A stretch of DNA of 20,783 nucleotides, from positions 1 to 20,783 of the forward strand of contig DATDBO010000077.1 in assembly GCA_036524775.1 (NCBI GenBank), in the 5' to 3' direction. The position numbers and the translations under genes are program-made. Within the stretch, counting starts at the first letter, position 1. Every line of letters starts with the position of its first letter. Positions 1 to 6,566 of the stretch are shown piece after piece. Source of the stretch: VRUE01 sp036524775 (lineage in GTDB: Bacteria > Actinomycetota > Thermoleophilia > Solirubrobacterales > 70-9). Below the pieces are notes generated by a model. That model had not been told where the DNA came from and made no database searches. It saw nothing but the letters and a program-made list of their open reading frames with translations.

Positions 1-963
1 GGGGTCGGCGCTGCCGGAGGCGAGGTAGCCGCCGCCGAGCGCGGTCGCGATCCGCGGCGCCGGCTTGCGCACGATCGGCAGCGCGAAGCCCGCCGCCGGG
101 GTGAGGCTGAAGCGGCTGTAGTGGTCGAAGAGGGCGGGGGCGTAGAAGCCCGAGCCGGCGGTGACCTCGGTGATCGCCTCCTCGGCCGCGGTCAGCTCGA
201 GGCTGCCGGTGCCGCCGCCGTTGACGATCTCCAGCTCGCAGAACTCGGAGATCGCGGCGACGATCGCCGCCCGCCGTTCCGCCAGCTCGGCGGCCGAGCG
301 CCGCTGCATGAAGCGGATCGCGGCGCCGCGCATCCGTTGTCCCGGCGGTTCGTCGCCGACCCCGGCGATCTGGCCCTCGTAGGCCATCAGCGCATCCAGT
401 TCCAGCCGCGGCCGCTTTTCGATCTCGCGTGCCAGCGCCACCGCCTGCTCGACGCTGCGGACCGGCGAGCGCTTCGGCCCCACCTTCGTCCGCCCACCCA
501 GCGCCCACCAACCGGCGTCGATGTCGATGCAGACGCGGACCGGCGCCGCCCGGGTCCCCAGCACCGACTCGATCAGGTCGAGGTGGGCGCTGCAATCGAC
601 CATCACGATCGGCGCGCCCTCCGGGTTGGCGACCGAGCGCAGCGCCAGCTCGCCCAGCGCCTCGACGTCGGCGGTCGGGTAGGCGAGCAGCAGGTTCTCG
701 AAGCCCTGCTCGGCCAGCCACAGCGTCTCCGGCAGGGTGAAGGTCATCGTCCCCTCGAAGCCCTCACCCCGCAGGATCCGCTCCAGCAGCGCCCGGCAGC
801 GCAGCGACTTGCTCGCGACGCGGATCGGCTTGCCGTCGGCGCGGCCCAGCATCTCCGCCGCGTTGGCATCCATCGCGTCGAGGTCGACGAAGGCGAACGG
901 CGCCTCGACGTCGGCGAAGATCGCTTCGAGCTGCTCGTGCGAGCGGGCGGGGGGCGAGGGCAC
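1..963 (-). CDS. D-threonine aldolase / alanine racemase-fold amino acid deaminase/aldolase (partial)
   Basis: The minus-strand frame is open from a GTG at 963 to the window edge, giving 321 residues without the C-terminus. An in-frame TAG at 973-975, four codons upstream, forces the GTG start. The protein begins with an alanine racemase-type N-terminal barrel: APFAFVDLDAMDANAAEML, then RVASKSLRC, whose Lys (about residue 52) is the expected PLP lysine. Further along are the barrel segments VDIDAGWW-like, LDALMAYEGQIAG and VNGGGTGS, the last a likely phosphate-binding loop, and GSGFYAP. These match the family annotated as amino acid deaminase/aldolase or low-specificity D-threonine aldolase, PLP enzymes that split D-3-hydroxyamino acids into glycine and an aldehyde. 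The true substrate cannot be read from sequence. Family members are usually near 400 residues, so roughly 80 are missing. It is the last gene of a minus-strand run behind tRNA-Ser. Confidence 0.85.
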   Translation of the reverse strand, partial: MPSPPARSHEQLEAIFADVEAPFAFVDLDAMDANAAEMLGRADGKPIRVASKSLRCRALLERILRGEGFEGTMTFTLPETLWLAEQGFENLLLAYPTADVEALGELALRSVANPEGAPIVMVDCSAHLDLIESVLGTRAAPVRVCIDIDAGWWALGGRTKVGPKRSPVRSVEQAVALAREIEKRPRLELDALMAYEGQIAGVGDEPPGQRMRGAAIRFMQRRSAAELAERRAAIVAAISEFCELEIVNGGGTGSLELTAAEEAITEVTAGSGFYAPALFDHYSRFSLTPAAGFALPIVRKPAPRIATALGGGYLASGSADP

Positions 964-988
964 GGCACGAGACTAGCCGCGGGCGGAG

Positions 989-1077
989 CGGAGAGGGAGG
1001 GATTCGAACCCTCGAGAGAGCTTGCGCCCCCTACTCGCTTAGCAGGCGAGTGCCTTCAGCCACTCGGCCACCTCTCC
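989..1077 (-). tRNA. tRNA-Ser (anticodon GCU)
   Basis: Read on the minus strand, this 89-nt sequence folds as a class II tRNA. The acceptor arms GGAGAGG (1077-1071) and CCTCTCC (996-990) pair over seven bases, with a G discriminator at 989. The D arm is GCCGAGTGGCTGAAGGC. The anticodon loop CTGCTAA carries GCT. There is a long variable arm, and the T loop is GGTTCGAATCC. The long variable arm plus GCU anticodon identifies serine (AGC/AGU codons). CCA is not encoded; the following bases are CTC. It lies between the P450 gene and the aldolase, all on the same strand. Confidence 0.97.
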
Positions 1078-1121
1078 GGGCCCGAAAACCATAGCGCCGC
1101 TCCGGCGAGCCGCGCGGTCGC

Positions 1122-2555
1122 TCAGCTGTGCGAGCGGATCACGACGCGGGCGCCGCGGGCGGGGATCATCGTCACGTTGCGGTGCACCGCGTGCTCGGGG
1201 GCGGGGTCGTCGGCTTCGAGGTCGAGCCGGCTCGCCATCGCCTCCAGCACGACGCGCTGCTCGGCCATCGCCAGCGCGGCGCCGAGGCAGCGGCGGATGC
1301 CGCCGCCGAAGGGGATCCACTCGTAGGTGCCGGGCTTGCGGCCCCCGACGAAGCGCTCGGGGCGGAACTCGAACGGTTCCGGGTAGAGGTCCTCGCGGTG
1401 GTGGACGAGCAGGATGCTCATCAGCACGGGCGTCTCGGCCTCGACTGAGTAGGGCCCGAGCTGCCACGGCAGCATCACCCGCCGGCCGATGATCGGGATC
1501 ACCGGTCGCGAGCGCATTCCCTCGACGATCGTCGCCTCGACCTGCTCGTTCGCGTCGCCCTCGCCGCGTACAGCATCGCGCAGGGCGTCGTGGGCGGCGG
1601 GGTTGCGGACCAGCCGCTCCCAGGTCCAGGCGAGCGAGTTGGCGGTCGTCTCGTGACCGGCAAGTACGAGGGTGAGCAGCTCGTCGCGCAGTTCTTTGTC
1701 GCTCATCGCCTCGCCCTCCTCGGTGCGCGCCTGCAGCAGCAGCGAGAGGATGTCGCGGCGATCGCCGAGGTCTTCGGCGCGGCGACGCTGCTCGATCACC
1801 GCGTAGGTCGCCCGGTCGAGCATGTCCAGGCCGATTTTCATCGGCCCGACCGGCTCCTCGCGGTTGAGGTTGATCAGTTCGACGACCGGGGCGAAGGGCA
1901 GGGTCGATGCTTCGACCACGCGCTTGGTCATCTGGCGCAGCCGGTGCTCGGGGGTGCCGCGCTCCGGCACACCCTCGATGCCGAAGATGCCGGCCATGAT
2001 CACGTCGAGCGTGATCGCCTGCATGCGCGGCGCCAGGGCGAAGGGGCGGCCGACCGGCCAGCGGTCGATCTCGCGCTCGGCGGCGTCGGCGATCATCTGC
2101 GTGTACTGCTCGATCGCCTCGCCGTGGAAGGGCGGCAGCAGCAATTTGCGCTGGCGCATGTGGCGCGGGCCGACCGCGGTGAGGACCGAGTTGGGGCCGA
2201 CGACCGGCCGCAGCGGCGACTCGCCGGTCAGCGAGGGCGCCTGCTCGGGCTTGGCGGTGAAGAGCGAGCGGACGTGGTCGGGGTGGCTGGTGATCACCGG
2301 GCCGGGGCCGGGCAGCGAGCCGCGCATGCGGAAGACCTCGCCCAGCTCGCGCCGGGCGCGGAAGACGAACTGGATCTGGCGTTGGTTGAAGCGCAGCGTC
2401 TGCAGCAGCGGCGACTGCGTGATCGTCGGCGGCTCCGGCAGGCCGTTCGCCTCGCCTGCCTCGATCGGGCCGGCGGGGGAAGCCGGCGCCTCACCGACGA
2501 GGCCGTTCGAGCTCGCGTCGGCGGGCATCTCTTCGACTGCGATCGGCTCGGTCAT
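1122..2555 (-). CDS. cytochrome P450
   Basis: This 477-residue haem-thiolate monooxygenase has all P450 hallmarks. The I-helix oxygen-activation motif AGHETT is at 299-304, the K-helix ExxR is EGMR at 345-348, and the PERF-like FRPERF is near 397-402. The haem loop FGGGIRRCLG puts the proximal Cys at 423. The first 45 or so residues are acidic, Ala/Pro-rich and probably disordered; no signal peptide or membrane anchor is evident, so it should be a soluble bacterial P450 fed electrons by a separate ferredoxin and reductase. No redox partner lies next to it. A -10-like TATGTA (2572-2567) ends 11 nt before the ATG, so the message may be leaderless, and the dyad at 2564-2585 overlaps this promoter. 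The substrate is unknown. Confidence 0.96.
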   Translation of the reverse strand: MTEPIAVEEMPADASSNGLVGEAPASPAGPIEAGEANGLPEPPTITQSPLLQTLRFNQRQIQFVFRARRELGEVFRMRGSLPGPGPVITSHPDHVRSLFTAKPEQAPSLTGESPLRPVVGPNSVLTAVGPRHMRQRKLLLPPFHGEAIEQYTQMIADAAEREIDRWPVGRPFALAPRMQAITLDVIMAGIFGIEGVPERGTPEHRLRQMTKRVVEASTLPFAPVVELINLNREEPVGPMKIGLDMLDRATYAVIEQRRRAEDLGDRRDILSLLLQARTEEGEAMSDKELRDELLTLVLAGHETTANSLAWTWERLVRNPAAHDALRDAVRGEGDANEQVEATIVEGMRSRPVIPIIGRRVMLPWQLGPYSVEAETPVLMSILLVHHREDLYPEPFEFRPERFVGGRKPGTYEWIPFGGGIRRCLGAALAMAEQRVVLEAMASRLDLEADDPAPEHAVHRNVTMIPARGARVVIRSHS

Positions 2556-2563
2556 GGGACGAG

Positions 2564-2585
2564 TGTTACATAGATCGATGTCACA
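2564..2585. promoter_or_regulatory. operator-like inverted repeat in the P450/pyruvate kinase divergent promoter
   Basis: TGTTACAT (2564-2571) and ATGTCACA (2578-2585) form an 8-bp inverted repeat with one mismatch and a 6-bp spacer. The dyad covers the -10-like TATGTA of the P450 gene. A third half-site-like TGTGAC lies at 2606-2611, just before the pyruvate kinase ATG. The size and spacing fit a TetR- or GntR-type dimer. No regulator gene for it is in the window, so the binding protein is unknown. Confidence 0.45.
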
Positions 2586-2597
2586 TCAAACAGCCTC

Positions 2598-2603
2598 TAC
2601 AGT
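2598..2603 (+). promoter_or_regulatory. -10-like element for the pyruvate kinase operon (probably leaderless)
   Basis: TACAGT lies 10 nt before the ATG at 2614, placing the expected transcription start at or next to the start codon. No Shine-Dalgarno sequence precedes that ATG, which agrees with a leaderless message. No good -35 is visible at 16-18 bp, so this call rests on the -10 and the missing RBS only. Confidence 0.3.
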
Positions 2604-2613
2604 CCTGTGACCG

Positions 2614-4026
2614 ATGCACGGCAGGCGGACCAAGATCATTGCAACCGTCGGGCCCGCGAGCTGGGACGAGCAGATTTTGGCGCAGCTGGTCGAGGCCGGC
2701 GCCGACATCTTCCGGCTCAACTTCTCCCACGCCGACCGCGAGCGCCACGCGCGCACGATCGAGTCGATCCGGGCGGCGGCGGAGCGGGGCGGGCGCGAGG
2801 TCGCCGTGCTCGGCGACCTGCCTGGGCCGAAGCTGCGGATCGGCGAGCTGCGCGACGACGTCGCCGAGCTGCAGACGGGGATGCACGTGACCCTGACCCC
2901 GCAGGCTGTCGAGGGGGATGCCGAGACGATCCCGGTCGAGTGGCCGGAGGTGGGATCGCTGCGCGAGGACGAGCTGGTCTACCTCGCCGACGGCTCGATC
3001 CGCCTGCGCGTCGGCGATTCCGGCACCGCGGGGGTCGAGGCCGAGGTCGAGGTCGGCGGCACGCTCTCCTCGCACAAGGGGATGAACATCCCGGGCGTGA
3101 CCGCGCGGGCGGCGACCGACGGCGACCTCGGCTGGGTCGAGTTCGCGGTCGAGCACGGCGTCGACCTGCTGGCGATGTCGTTCGTCTCGACCGCGGCGGA
3201 CCTCGAGCCGGTGGCGGAGCGGCTGCGCTCGCTCGGCTCCGACATCCCCCTGATCGCCAAGATCGAGAAGCAGCAGGCGGCGGAGAGCGCCGAGGAGATC
3301 GTCCGCGCGGCGAGCGGCGGGATCATGGTCGCGCGCGGAGACCTGGGGATCGAGCTGCCGCTGGCCGAGGTGCCGGTCGTGCAGAAACGCCTGATCCGGG
3401 CCGCCGGCCTGCGCTCCAAGCCGGCGATCACGGCGACGCAGATGCTCGCCTCGATGGTCAGCGAGCGCCGTCCGACCCGGGCCGAGGTGACCGACGTCGC
3501 CAACGCGATCTTCGACGGCACCGACGCGGTGATGCTCTCCGAGGAGACGGCGATCGGCCGCCACCCGGTCGAGGCGGTGAGGGTGATGGACAGGATCGCG
3601 CGCGCGACCGAGCCCGACCTGCCCTACGGCGAGTGGCTCTTCACCCGCACCGACCAGGCGACCCAGGACGTCGCCGATTCGGTCGCGCAGAGCGCCGTCG
3701 GCGCGGTCTACCGGCTCAACCTGGCGGCGATGGTCGTGCCGACGACGAGCGGGCGCTCCGCCCGCCTCATCTCTGCCCACCGCCCCAACGTGCCGGTGCT
3801 TGCGATCTCGCCGCGGATCGAGACGGTGCGCCGACTCAACCTGCTCTTCGGCGTCACCGCGGTGCTCAGCGATCACGACACCGAGGTCCGCGGCCTGCTC
3901 GAGGGCTGCGCTTCGCTGGCGGTGCGGCACGGCATCGCCGCGTCGGGCGACCTGATTGCGATCGTCGCCGGCATGCCGGATCAGGAGTTAGGGACCAACT
4001 TGTTCGAGGTGCACCGGGTCCCCTGA
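2614..4026 (+). CDS. pyk: pyruvate kinase
   Basis: This 470-residue protein converts phosphoenolpyruvate and ADP to pyruvate and ATP, the last step of glycolysis. The N-terminal RTKIIATVGPAS and FRLNFSHAD segments are typical. The catalytic lysine sits in LIAKIEKQ, the metal-binding Glu and Asp in IMVARGDLGIELP, and the conserved Thr in PAITATQML. The signature IFDGTDAVMLSEETAIG reads SEET where many homologues have SGET. The C-terminal regulatory-type domain is complete (MVVPTTSGRSARLIS). Length is normal for a bacterial enzyme with no extra C-terminal domain. It heads a three-gene plus-strand operon: the thioesterase starts 30 nt downstream. The start is supported by the conserved N-terminus immediately following and by the -10-like TACAGT 10 nt upstream. 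Confidence 0.97.
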   Translation: MHGRRTKIIATVGPASWDEQILAQLVEAGADIFRLNFSHADRERHARTIESIRAAAERGGREVAVLGDLPGPKLRIGELRDDVAELQTGMHVTLTPQAVEGDAETIPVEWPEVGSLREDELVYLADGSIRLRVGDSGTAGVEAEVEVGGTLSSHKGMNIPGVTARAATDGDLGWVEFAVEHGVDLLAMSFVSTAADLEPVAERLRSLGSDIPLIAKIEKQQAAESAEEIVRAASGGIMVARGDLGIELPLAEVPVVQKRLIRAAGLRSKPAITATQMLASMVSERRPTRAEVTDVANAIFDGTDAVMLSEETAIGRHPVEAVRVMDRIARATEPDLPYGEWLFTRTDQATQDVADSVAQSAVGAVYRLNLAAMVVPTTSGRSARLISAHRPNVPVLAISPRIETVRRLNLLFGVTAVLSDHDTEVRGLLEGCASLAVRHGIAASGDLIAIVAGMPDQELGTNLFEVHRVP

Positions 4027-4056
4027 TCGGTTCTCGGCCAGTAGGCTGCCGCGCCA

Positions 4057-4524
4057 ATGACCGACTTCGATGCGATCGCGCAGGGGATGACGCAGGCGGT
4101 GCCCTTCGCCGGGCACCTCGGCCTGGAGATCACCAGCGTCGCCGAGGGCGAGGCGACGGTGCGGCTGCCCGAGCGGACCGAGCTGACCAACCATGTCGGC
4201 TCGCAGCACGCCGGCGCCCTCTTCACCGTCGCCGAGACCGCCTCGGGGGCAGCCTTCGTCGGCGCCTTTGCCGAGCGGCTGGGCGAGGTGACGCCGCTGG
4301 CGCGCAGCGCCGAGATCTCCTACGAGAAGATCGCCAAGGGACCGATCGAGGCGAGCGCCAGGCTGGGCGTGCCGGCGGCCGAGGCCCTGGCCACCCTCGA
4401 CGCCGAGGGCAAGGTCGAGTTCCCCTGCGAGGTCAAGCTCGCCGACGGCTCGGGGGCGCGCGTCGCGACCGCGACCGTGCACTGGCACGTGCGGCTGAAC
4501 AAGCCCGCCGCCGCCGAGGCATGA
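4057..4524 (+). CDS. hotdog-fold thioesterase (DUF4442/PaaI-like)
   Basis: This 155-residue single-domain protein resembles PaaI/DUF4442 hotdog acyl-CoA thioesterases. The helix-bearing segment NHVGSQHAGALFTVAETASG (about 47-66) corresponds to the family's N...G..HGGA-type active-site region, and the strand-rich C-terminal half (EISYEKIAKGPI, ARVATATVHWHVR) completes one hotdog fold. Such proteins hydrolyse acyl- or aryl-CoA thioesters and usually act as dimers or tetramers in the cytoplasm. Its stop overlaps the start of the next gene in an ATGA, implying translational coupling with the enoyl-CoA hydratase homologue. A role in acyl-CoA turnover with that neighbour is likely, but the substrate is unknown. 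Confidence 0.85.
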   Translation: MTDFDAIAQGMTQAVPFAGHLGLEITSVAEGEATVRLPERTELTNHVGSQHAGALFTVAETASGAAFVGAFAERLGEVTPLARSAEISYEKIAKGPIEASARLGVPAAEALATLDAEGKVEFPCEVKLADGSGARVATATVHWHVRLNKPAAAEA

Positions 4525-5297
4525 CGGTAGTCCGCCTCGATCGCGACGAGGCGGGGCTGGCCGTCGCGACCTTCGACAGCCCGCCGCTCAACCTCTTCAA
4601 CCGCCAGATGTTCGAGGACCTGCGGGCCGTGGTCGCCGCGGTCGAGGCCGAGCCCCCGAGGGCGCTGCTCTTCCGCGCCGAGGGGCGTGCCGTCTCCGGC
4701 GGCGTCGACGTGCACGAGTTCGACGGGCTGACGCCGGAGCAGGCGGGCGAGCTCTGGGGCGAGCTGATCGATCTGGTCGAGCGGGTCGAAGCGCTGCCGC
4801 TGCCGGTCGTCTTCGCCGCCCACGCGCTGACCCTCACCGCCGCCTTCGAGCTGGCGCTGGGCTGCGATCTGATCCTCGCCGCCCGCTCGGCCCGGTTCGG
4901 CCTGGTCGAGAAGGTCGTCGGCCTGACGCCGTCGATGGGCGGCACCCAGCGCCTCGCCGAGCGCGCCGGCAGCGGCCGCGCCCGCCACTTCGTGATGAGC
5001 GGCGAGCTGTTCGGCGCCGAGACGATGGAGAGTTGGGGCGTCGTCAACCTCGTCTACGACGACGAGGGCTTCGACGACCGCGCCCGCGCCTGCGCGGCCG
5101 AGCTGGCCGCCGGTCCGACCGTGGCTCACGCGATGACCAAGCACATCCTGCGCCGCTACCGCGAAGGCGGCATCCCCGCCGCCGACCGCGCTGTACGCGA
5201 GGACGCCGGTGACCTCTTCGCCACGGAGGACCTGCAGGGCGCTGTCAAGACCTTCCTCGAGAAGGGCCCCGGCCACGCCGAGTTCCAAGGCCGCTGA
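4521..5297 (+). CDS. enoyl-CoA hydratase/isomerase family protein
   Basis: This 258-residue crotonase-fold protein starts at the ATG overlapping the thioesterase stop (ATGA, 4521-4524). The N-terminal VATFDSPPLNLFNRQMFEDL is the classic crotonase opening. The first oxyanion-hole region reads EGRAVSGGVDVHEF. The catalytic-helix region reads LTAAFELALGCDLILA and the second Glu region FGLVEKVVGLTPSMGGTQRL. Both glutamates used by hydratases (E in FELAL and E in LVEKV) are kept, but the usual GGG before the first Glu is replaced by TAA, so the oxyanion-hole glycine is an alanine. It may be a true hydratase with altered geometry or another crotonase-superfamily activity (isomerase, hydrolase). It is the last gene of the pyk operon, just ahead of tRNA-Arg. 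Confidence 0.9.
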   Translation: MTVVRLDRDEAGLAVATFDSPPLNLFNRQMFEDLRAVVAAVEAEPPRALLFRAEGRAVSGGVDVHEFDGLTPEQAGELWGELIDLVERVEALPLPVVFAAHALTLTAAFELALGCDLILAARSARFGLVEKVVGLTPSMGGTQRLAERAGSGRARHFVMSGELFGAETMESWGVVNLVYDDEGFDDRARACAAELAAGPTVAHAMTKHILRRYREGGIPAADRAVREDAGDLFATEDLQGAVKTFLEKGPGHAEFQGR

Positions 5298-5302
5298 ACC
5301 CA

Positions 5303-5333
5303 TAGAATGCCCCCGAGGCGCCGATCTCGCCTC
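5303..5333 (+). promoter_or_regulatory. probable promoter -10 and leader hairpin of tRNA-Arg
   Basis: TAGAAT (5303-5308) is a good -10 hexamer 31 nt before the tRNA. No convincing -35 is visible at 16-18 bp. The leader holds a perfect 6-bp hairpin, GAGGCG (5315-5320) with CGCCTC (5328-5333). Without a T tract the hairpin is more likely a processing or leader structure than a terminator for the upstream operon. Confidence 0.3.
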
Positions 5334-5338
5334 AACCC

Positions 5339-5412
5339 GCGCCCGTAGCTCAGTTGGATAGAGCGTCGGTCTACGAAACCGAAGGTCACAGGTTCGAATC
5401 CTGTCGGGCGCG
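5339..5412 (+). tRNA. tRNA-Arg (anticodon ACG)
   Basis: The sequence is a 74-nt cloverleaf. The acceptor GCGCCCG (5339-5345) pairs with CGGGCGC (5405-5411), with a G discriminator at 5412. The D arm is GCTCAGTTGGATAGAGC. The anticodon loop CTACGAA carries ACG, normally read as ICG after A34 deamination. The T arm is CACAGGTTCGAATCCTGTG-like. CCA is not encoded. Its 3' half (from 5366) is repeated at 11889, so this gene is the attachment site of the downstream element. The copy joined here gives an intact tRNA, whereas the distal copy has one change in the acceptor strand. Confidence 0.97.
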
Positions 5413-5415
5413 TTC
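5366..5415 (+). repeat. att repeat, tRNA-proximal copy (attL)
   Basis: This 50-nt sequence starts in the anticodon stem of tRNA-Arg and runs 3 nt past the gene. It recurs at 11889-11938 with one mismatch (C at 5409, T at 11932); the first 43 nt are identical. A direct repeat of a tRNA 3' end on both sides of an integrase gene is the standard mark of tyrosine-recombinase integration. By convention this copy is called attL here. Confidence 0.9.
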
Positions 5416-5419
5416 GGTG

Positions 5420-5442
5420 AAACCCGCTTGTGAAGCGGGTTT
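5420..5442 (+). terminator. intrinsic terminator downstream of tRNA-Arg
   Basis: AAACCCGCTT (5420-5429) and AAGCGGGTTT (5433-5442) form a perfect 10-bp stem with a GTG loop, followed by CCGCGTTTT. It starts 7 nt after the tRNA 3' end and just past the att core, so it is supplied by the integrated element and not by the original chromosome. Confidence 0.7.
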
Positions 5443-5694
5443 CCGCGTTTTCGGGGGTCACTCGGACAGTGCGCGATTGTCGCTGGGGCAACGCCTGGGG
5501 CAATGTGAGGTGGAGTGAGGTTCGATCCCAGCCCTTGCGCCGGGCTGCTGGTCCACCTACGTTCGCCGCGCAAAAGCGAATAAGAAGCGCCCCGGCGGCG
5601 CATGAACGCCCCGGGGCCGGCACCGAAGTAGAAGCCTTCGATGCGAGAGAGACGGTACCGCCGTGGCGTTTTGACGGCTGCATTGCCGGTGGCT
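5443..5694. other. gene-free left end of the island
   Basis: I see no convincing gene in this stretch. It contains the paired TGGGGCAA motifs (5484-5503) and a GC-rich tract around 5590-5625, then runs into the hairpin at 5695. Short open frames here have no supporting start signals or recognisable protein features. Confidence 0.5.
5484..5503 (+). promoter_or_regulatory. paired TGGGGCAA motifs, candidate integrase arm-type sites (left)
   Basis: TGGGGCAA occurs at 5484-5491 and 5496-5503, a 12-bp period, 68 nt inside the tRNA-proximal att repeat. The same pair with the same 12-bp spacing and orientation occurs near the other end (11776-11795). Lambda-type integrases bind such arm sites with an N-terminal domain, and the integrase here has a suitable N-terminal region. 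Function is inferred. Confidence 0.5.
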
Positions 5695-5715
5695 CTTTCG
5701 GTGCCCGACCGAAAG
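5695..5715 (+). promoter_or_regulatory. perfect 8-bp hairpin overlapping the ribosome-binding site
   Basis: CTTTCGGT (5695-5702) and ACCGAAAG (5708-5715) are perfect inverted repeats around GCCCG. The 3' arm takes in the first two bases of the Shine-Dalgarno AGGAGG (5714-5719) of the next gene. It could be an operator or an RNA hairpin that limits ribosome access; sequence alone cannot tell which. Confidence 0.45.
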
Positions 5716-5725
5716 GAGGGCCGCC

Positions 5726-6022
5726 GTGCCCGACACGCCCATCGCCACGGATTGCGCCGAGTGCGGTCTTCCCAGCTACGCCGCTCAGGAGGCCCGAAAT
5801 CAGCGCGTCGTCCTCGACTTCCTGCTCGGACAGCATCCAGCCCAGTTGACGATCCCGGAGGTTGCCCTAGCGCTATACGCCCATCCTGGCGACTTTGACA
5901 AGGGCGACGAAGTGGAGCGGGCGATCCGCGATCTCGTTGGCGGAGGGCTCCTGCACTGCCATGGCCCTTTCGTCTTGCCGACGCGAGCGGCACTCTACTT
6001 CTCCGGCCTGGAGATGGAGTGA
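5726..6022 (+). CDS. small winged-helix-like protein
   Basis: The 98-residue protein starts at GTG 5726, fixed by a perfect AGGAGG (5714-5719) 6 nt upstream. The N-terminus has a CAEC (C10, C13) pair. From about residue 24 the pattern NQRVVLDFLLGQHP, then LTIPEVALALY, then DEVERAIRDLVGGGLL followed by a short wing-like FVLPTRAALYF looks like a winged helix-turn-helix. It is probably a DNA-binding regulator of the island. Its TGA overlaps the ATG of the XRE gene by one base (TGATG), so the two are co-translated. I do not recognise a named family. Roles in controlling excision or acting as an excisionase are possible from position but not shown. Confidence 0.75.
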   Translation: MPDTPIATDCAECGLPSYAAQEARNQRVVLDFLLGQHPAQLTIPEVALALYAHPGDFDKGDEVERAIRDLVGGGLLHCHGPFVLPTRAALYFSGLEME

Positions 6023-6333
6023 TGGAGGTCGCAAGGCGCTTCGGCGAGAACCTGCGCCGACACCGCAAGGCGGCCGACATATCCCAGGAAGAGCTGGGAA
6101 TGCGCTGCTCGCTCCATCGGACCGAGATCGGTCTGCTGGAGCGAGGGGCACGGGTCCCTCGCATCGACACGTTGATCAAAATCGCCAGTGGCTTGGGCAT
6201 CCGGATCGACTGCGCGCTGCTCGACGGAATCACCTGGACGCCGGCCATAACCGAGGCGGGGGCGTTCACGATCCTGCCTCCCCCGGAACCCGCCACCCTC
6301 ATGGATCGGGCTGGCCTCCCTCTTGACGGATGA
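6022..6333 (+). CDS. XRE-family helix-turn-helix transcriptional regulator
   Basis: The 103-residue protein contains a Cro/C1-type HTH. RRFGENLRRHRKAADISQEELG is followed by RTEIGLLERGARVPRIDTLIKIASGLGI, matching the XRE pattern in which Q-E-E-L starts helix 2 and the 'E.G.R.P...TL.KIA..L' stretch ends the domain. The C-terminal 35 or so residues (TWTPAITEAGAFTILPPPE) are a short extension. ATG 6022 is preferred because GGAG at 6010-6013 lies 8 nt upstream; a GTG at 6019 is an alternative. It overlaps the stop of the preceding winged-helix gene, forming a two-gene regulatory operon at the tRNA-proximal end. Likely targets are its own promoter, the tandem array immediately downstream, or the integrase promoter, all by inference. 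Confidence 0.88.
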   Translation: MEVARRFGENLRRHRKAADISQEELGMRCSLHRTEIGLLERGARVPRIDTLIKIASGLGIRIDCALLDGITWTPAITEAGAFTILPPPEPATLMDRAGLPLDG

Positions 6334-6566
6334 ATTTTGGAGCTCCAGCGAGCAGACGTTCGGTTCGCACTGCGGTTCGCTCTGTAGTTCGCACCGGGGT
6401 TCGCACTGCAGTTCGTACTGTGGTTCGCACCCCCATTTTGGCTCGCACTGCTGCTCGCTCTATGGCTCGCACTACGGCTCGCACTGCACTTCGCACTACG
6501 GCTCGCATTGCGCCTCTCGGAAACGTCCTCAAGTCCGCTTGCGACCTAGCTTTTCGACGCTCCTAA
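6330..6566 (+). CDS. possible Arg-rich tetrapeptide-repeat protein translated from the 12-bp array (uncertain)
   Basis: An open frame of 78 codons begins at an ATG overlapping the XRE stop in an ATGA (6330-6333), the arrangement expected for translational coupling. Because each DNA unit is 12 bp, the protein is a run of tetrapeptides of the form (V/A)-R-(T/S)-x. It is strongly basic and has no Cys. Against it being real, the array lacks stops in most frames on both strands, so the reading frame may be open by chance. A second plus frame gives Gly-Ser-His-Cys repeats, and in that frame more of the differences between units fall at silent third positions. I therefore list it as a candidate only. 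Confidence 0.25.
   Translation: MNFGAPASRRSVRTAVRSVVRTGVRTAVRTVVRTPILARTAARSMARTTARTALRTTARIAPLGNVLKSACDLAFRRS
6362..6511 (+). repeat. 12-copy tandem repeat of a 12-bp unit (iteron-like array)
   Basis: Twelve head-to-tail units share the consensus GGYTCGCACTGC. The first six (6362-6433) are mostly GGTTCGC, the last six (6440-6511) mostly GGCTCGC. A 6-bp insertion, CATTTT (6434-6439), separates the two blocks. TCG at unit positions 4-6 never changes; variation is concentrated at positions 1, 3, 8, 11 and 12. It is not a CRISPR array, because the units are contiguous without spacers. It lies between the XRE gene and the integrase promoter, so a role as a multi-site protein-binding region is plausible. 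A coding role is possible too. Confidence 0.9.

Noticed and set aside
121..1326. Long plus-strand open frame of 401 codons
   Set aside because: It lies antisense to the aldolase, tRNA-Ser and P450, and its translation is Arg/Pro/Ala-rich low-complexity typical of GC-rich shadow frames.
2607..4520. Plus-strand open frame running ahead of the enoyl-CoA hydratase
   Set aside because: It is an out-of-frame reading of pyruvate kinase and the thioesterase; only the last 258 codons, from ATG 4521, are a recognisable protein.
4320..6302. Minus-strand 660-codon frame across tRNA-Arg
   Set aside because: It crosses a tRNA, an att site and two genes on the opposite strand, with low-complexity translation and no domain.
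6362..6511. CRISPR array
   Set aside because: Units of 12 bp are contiguous with no unique spacers, and no cas gene is nearby.
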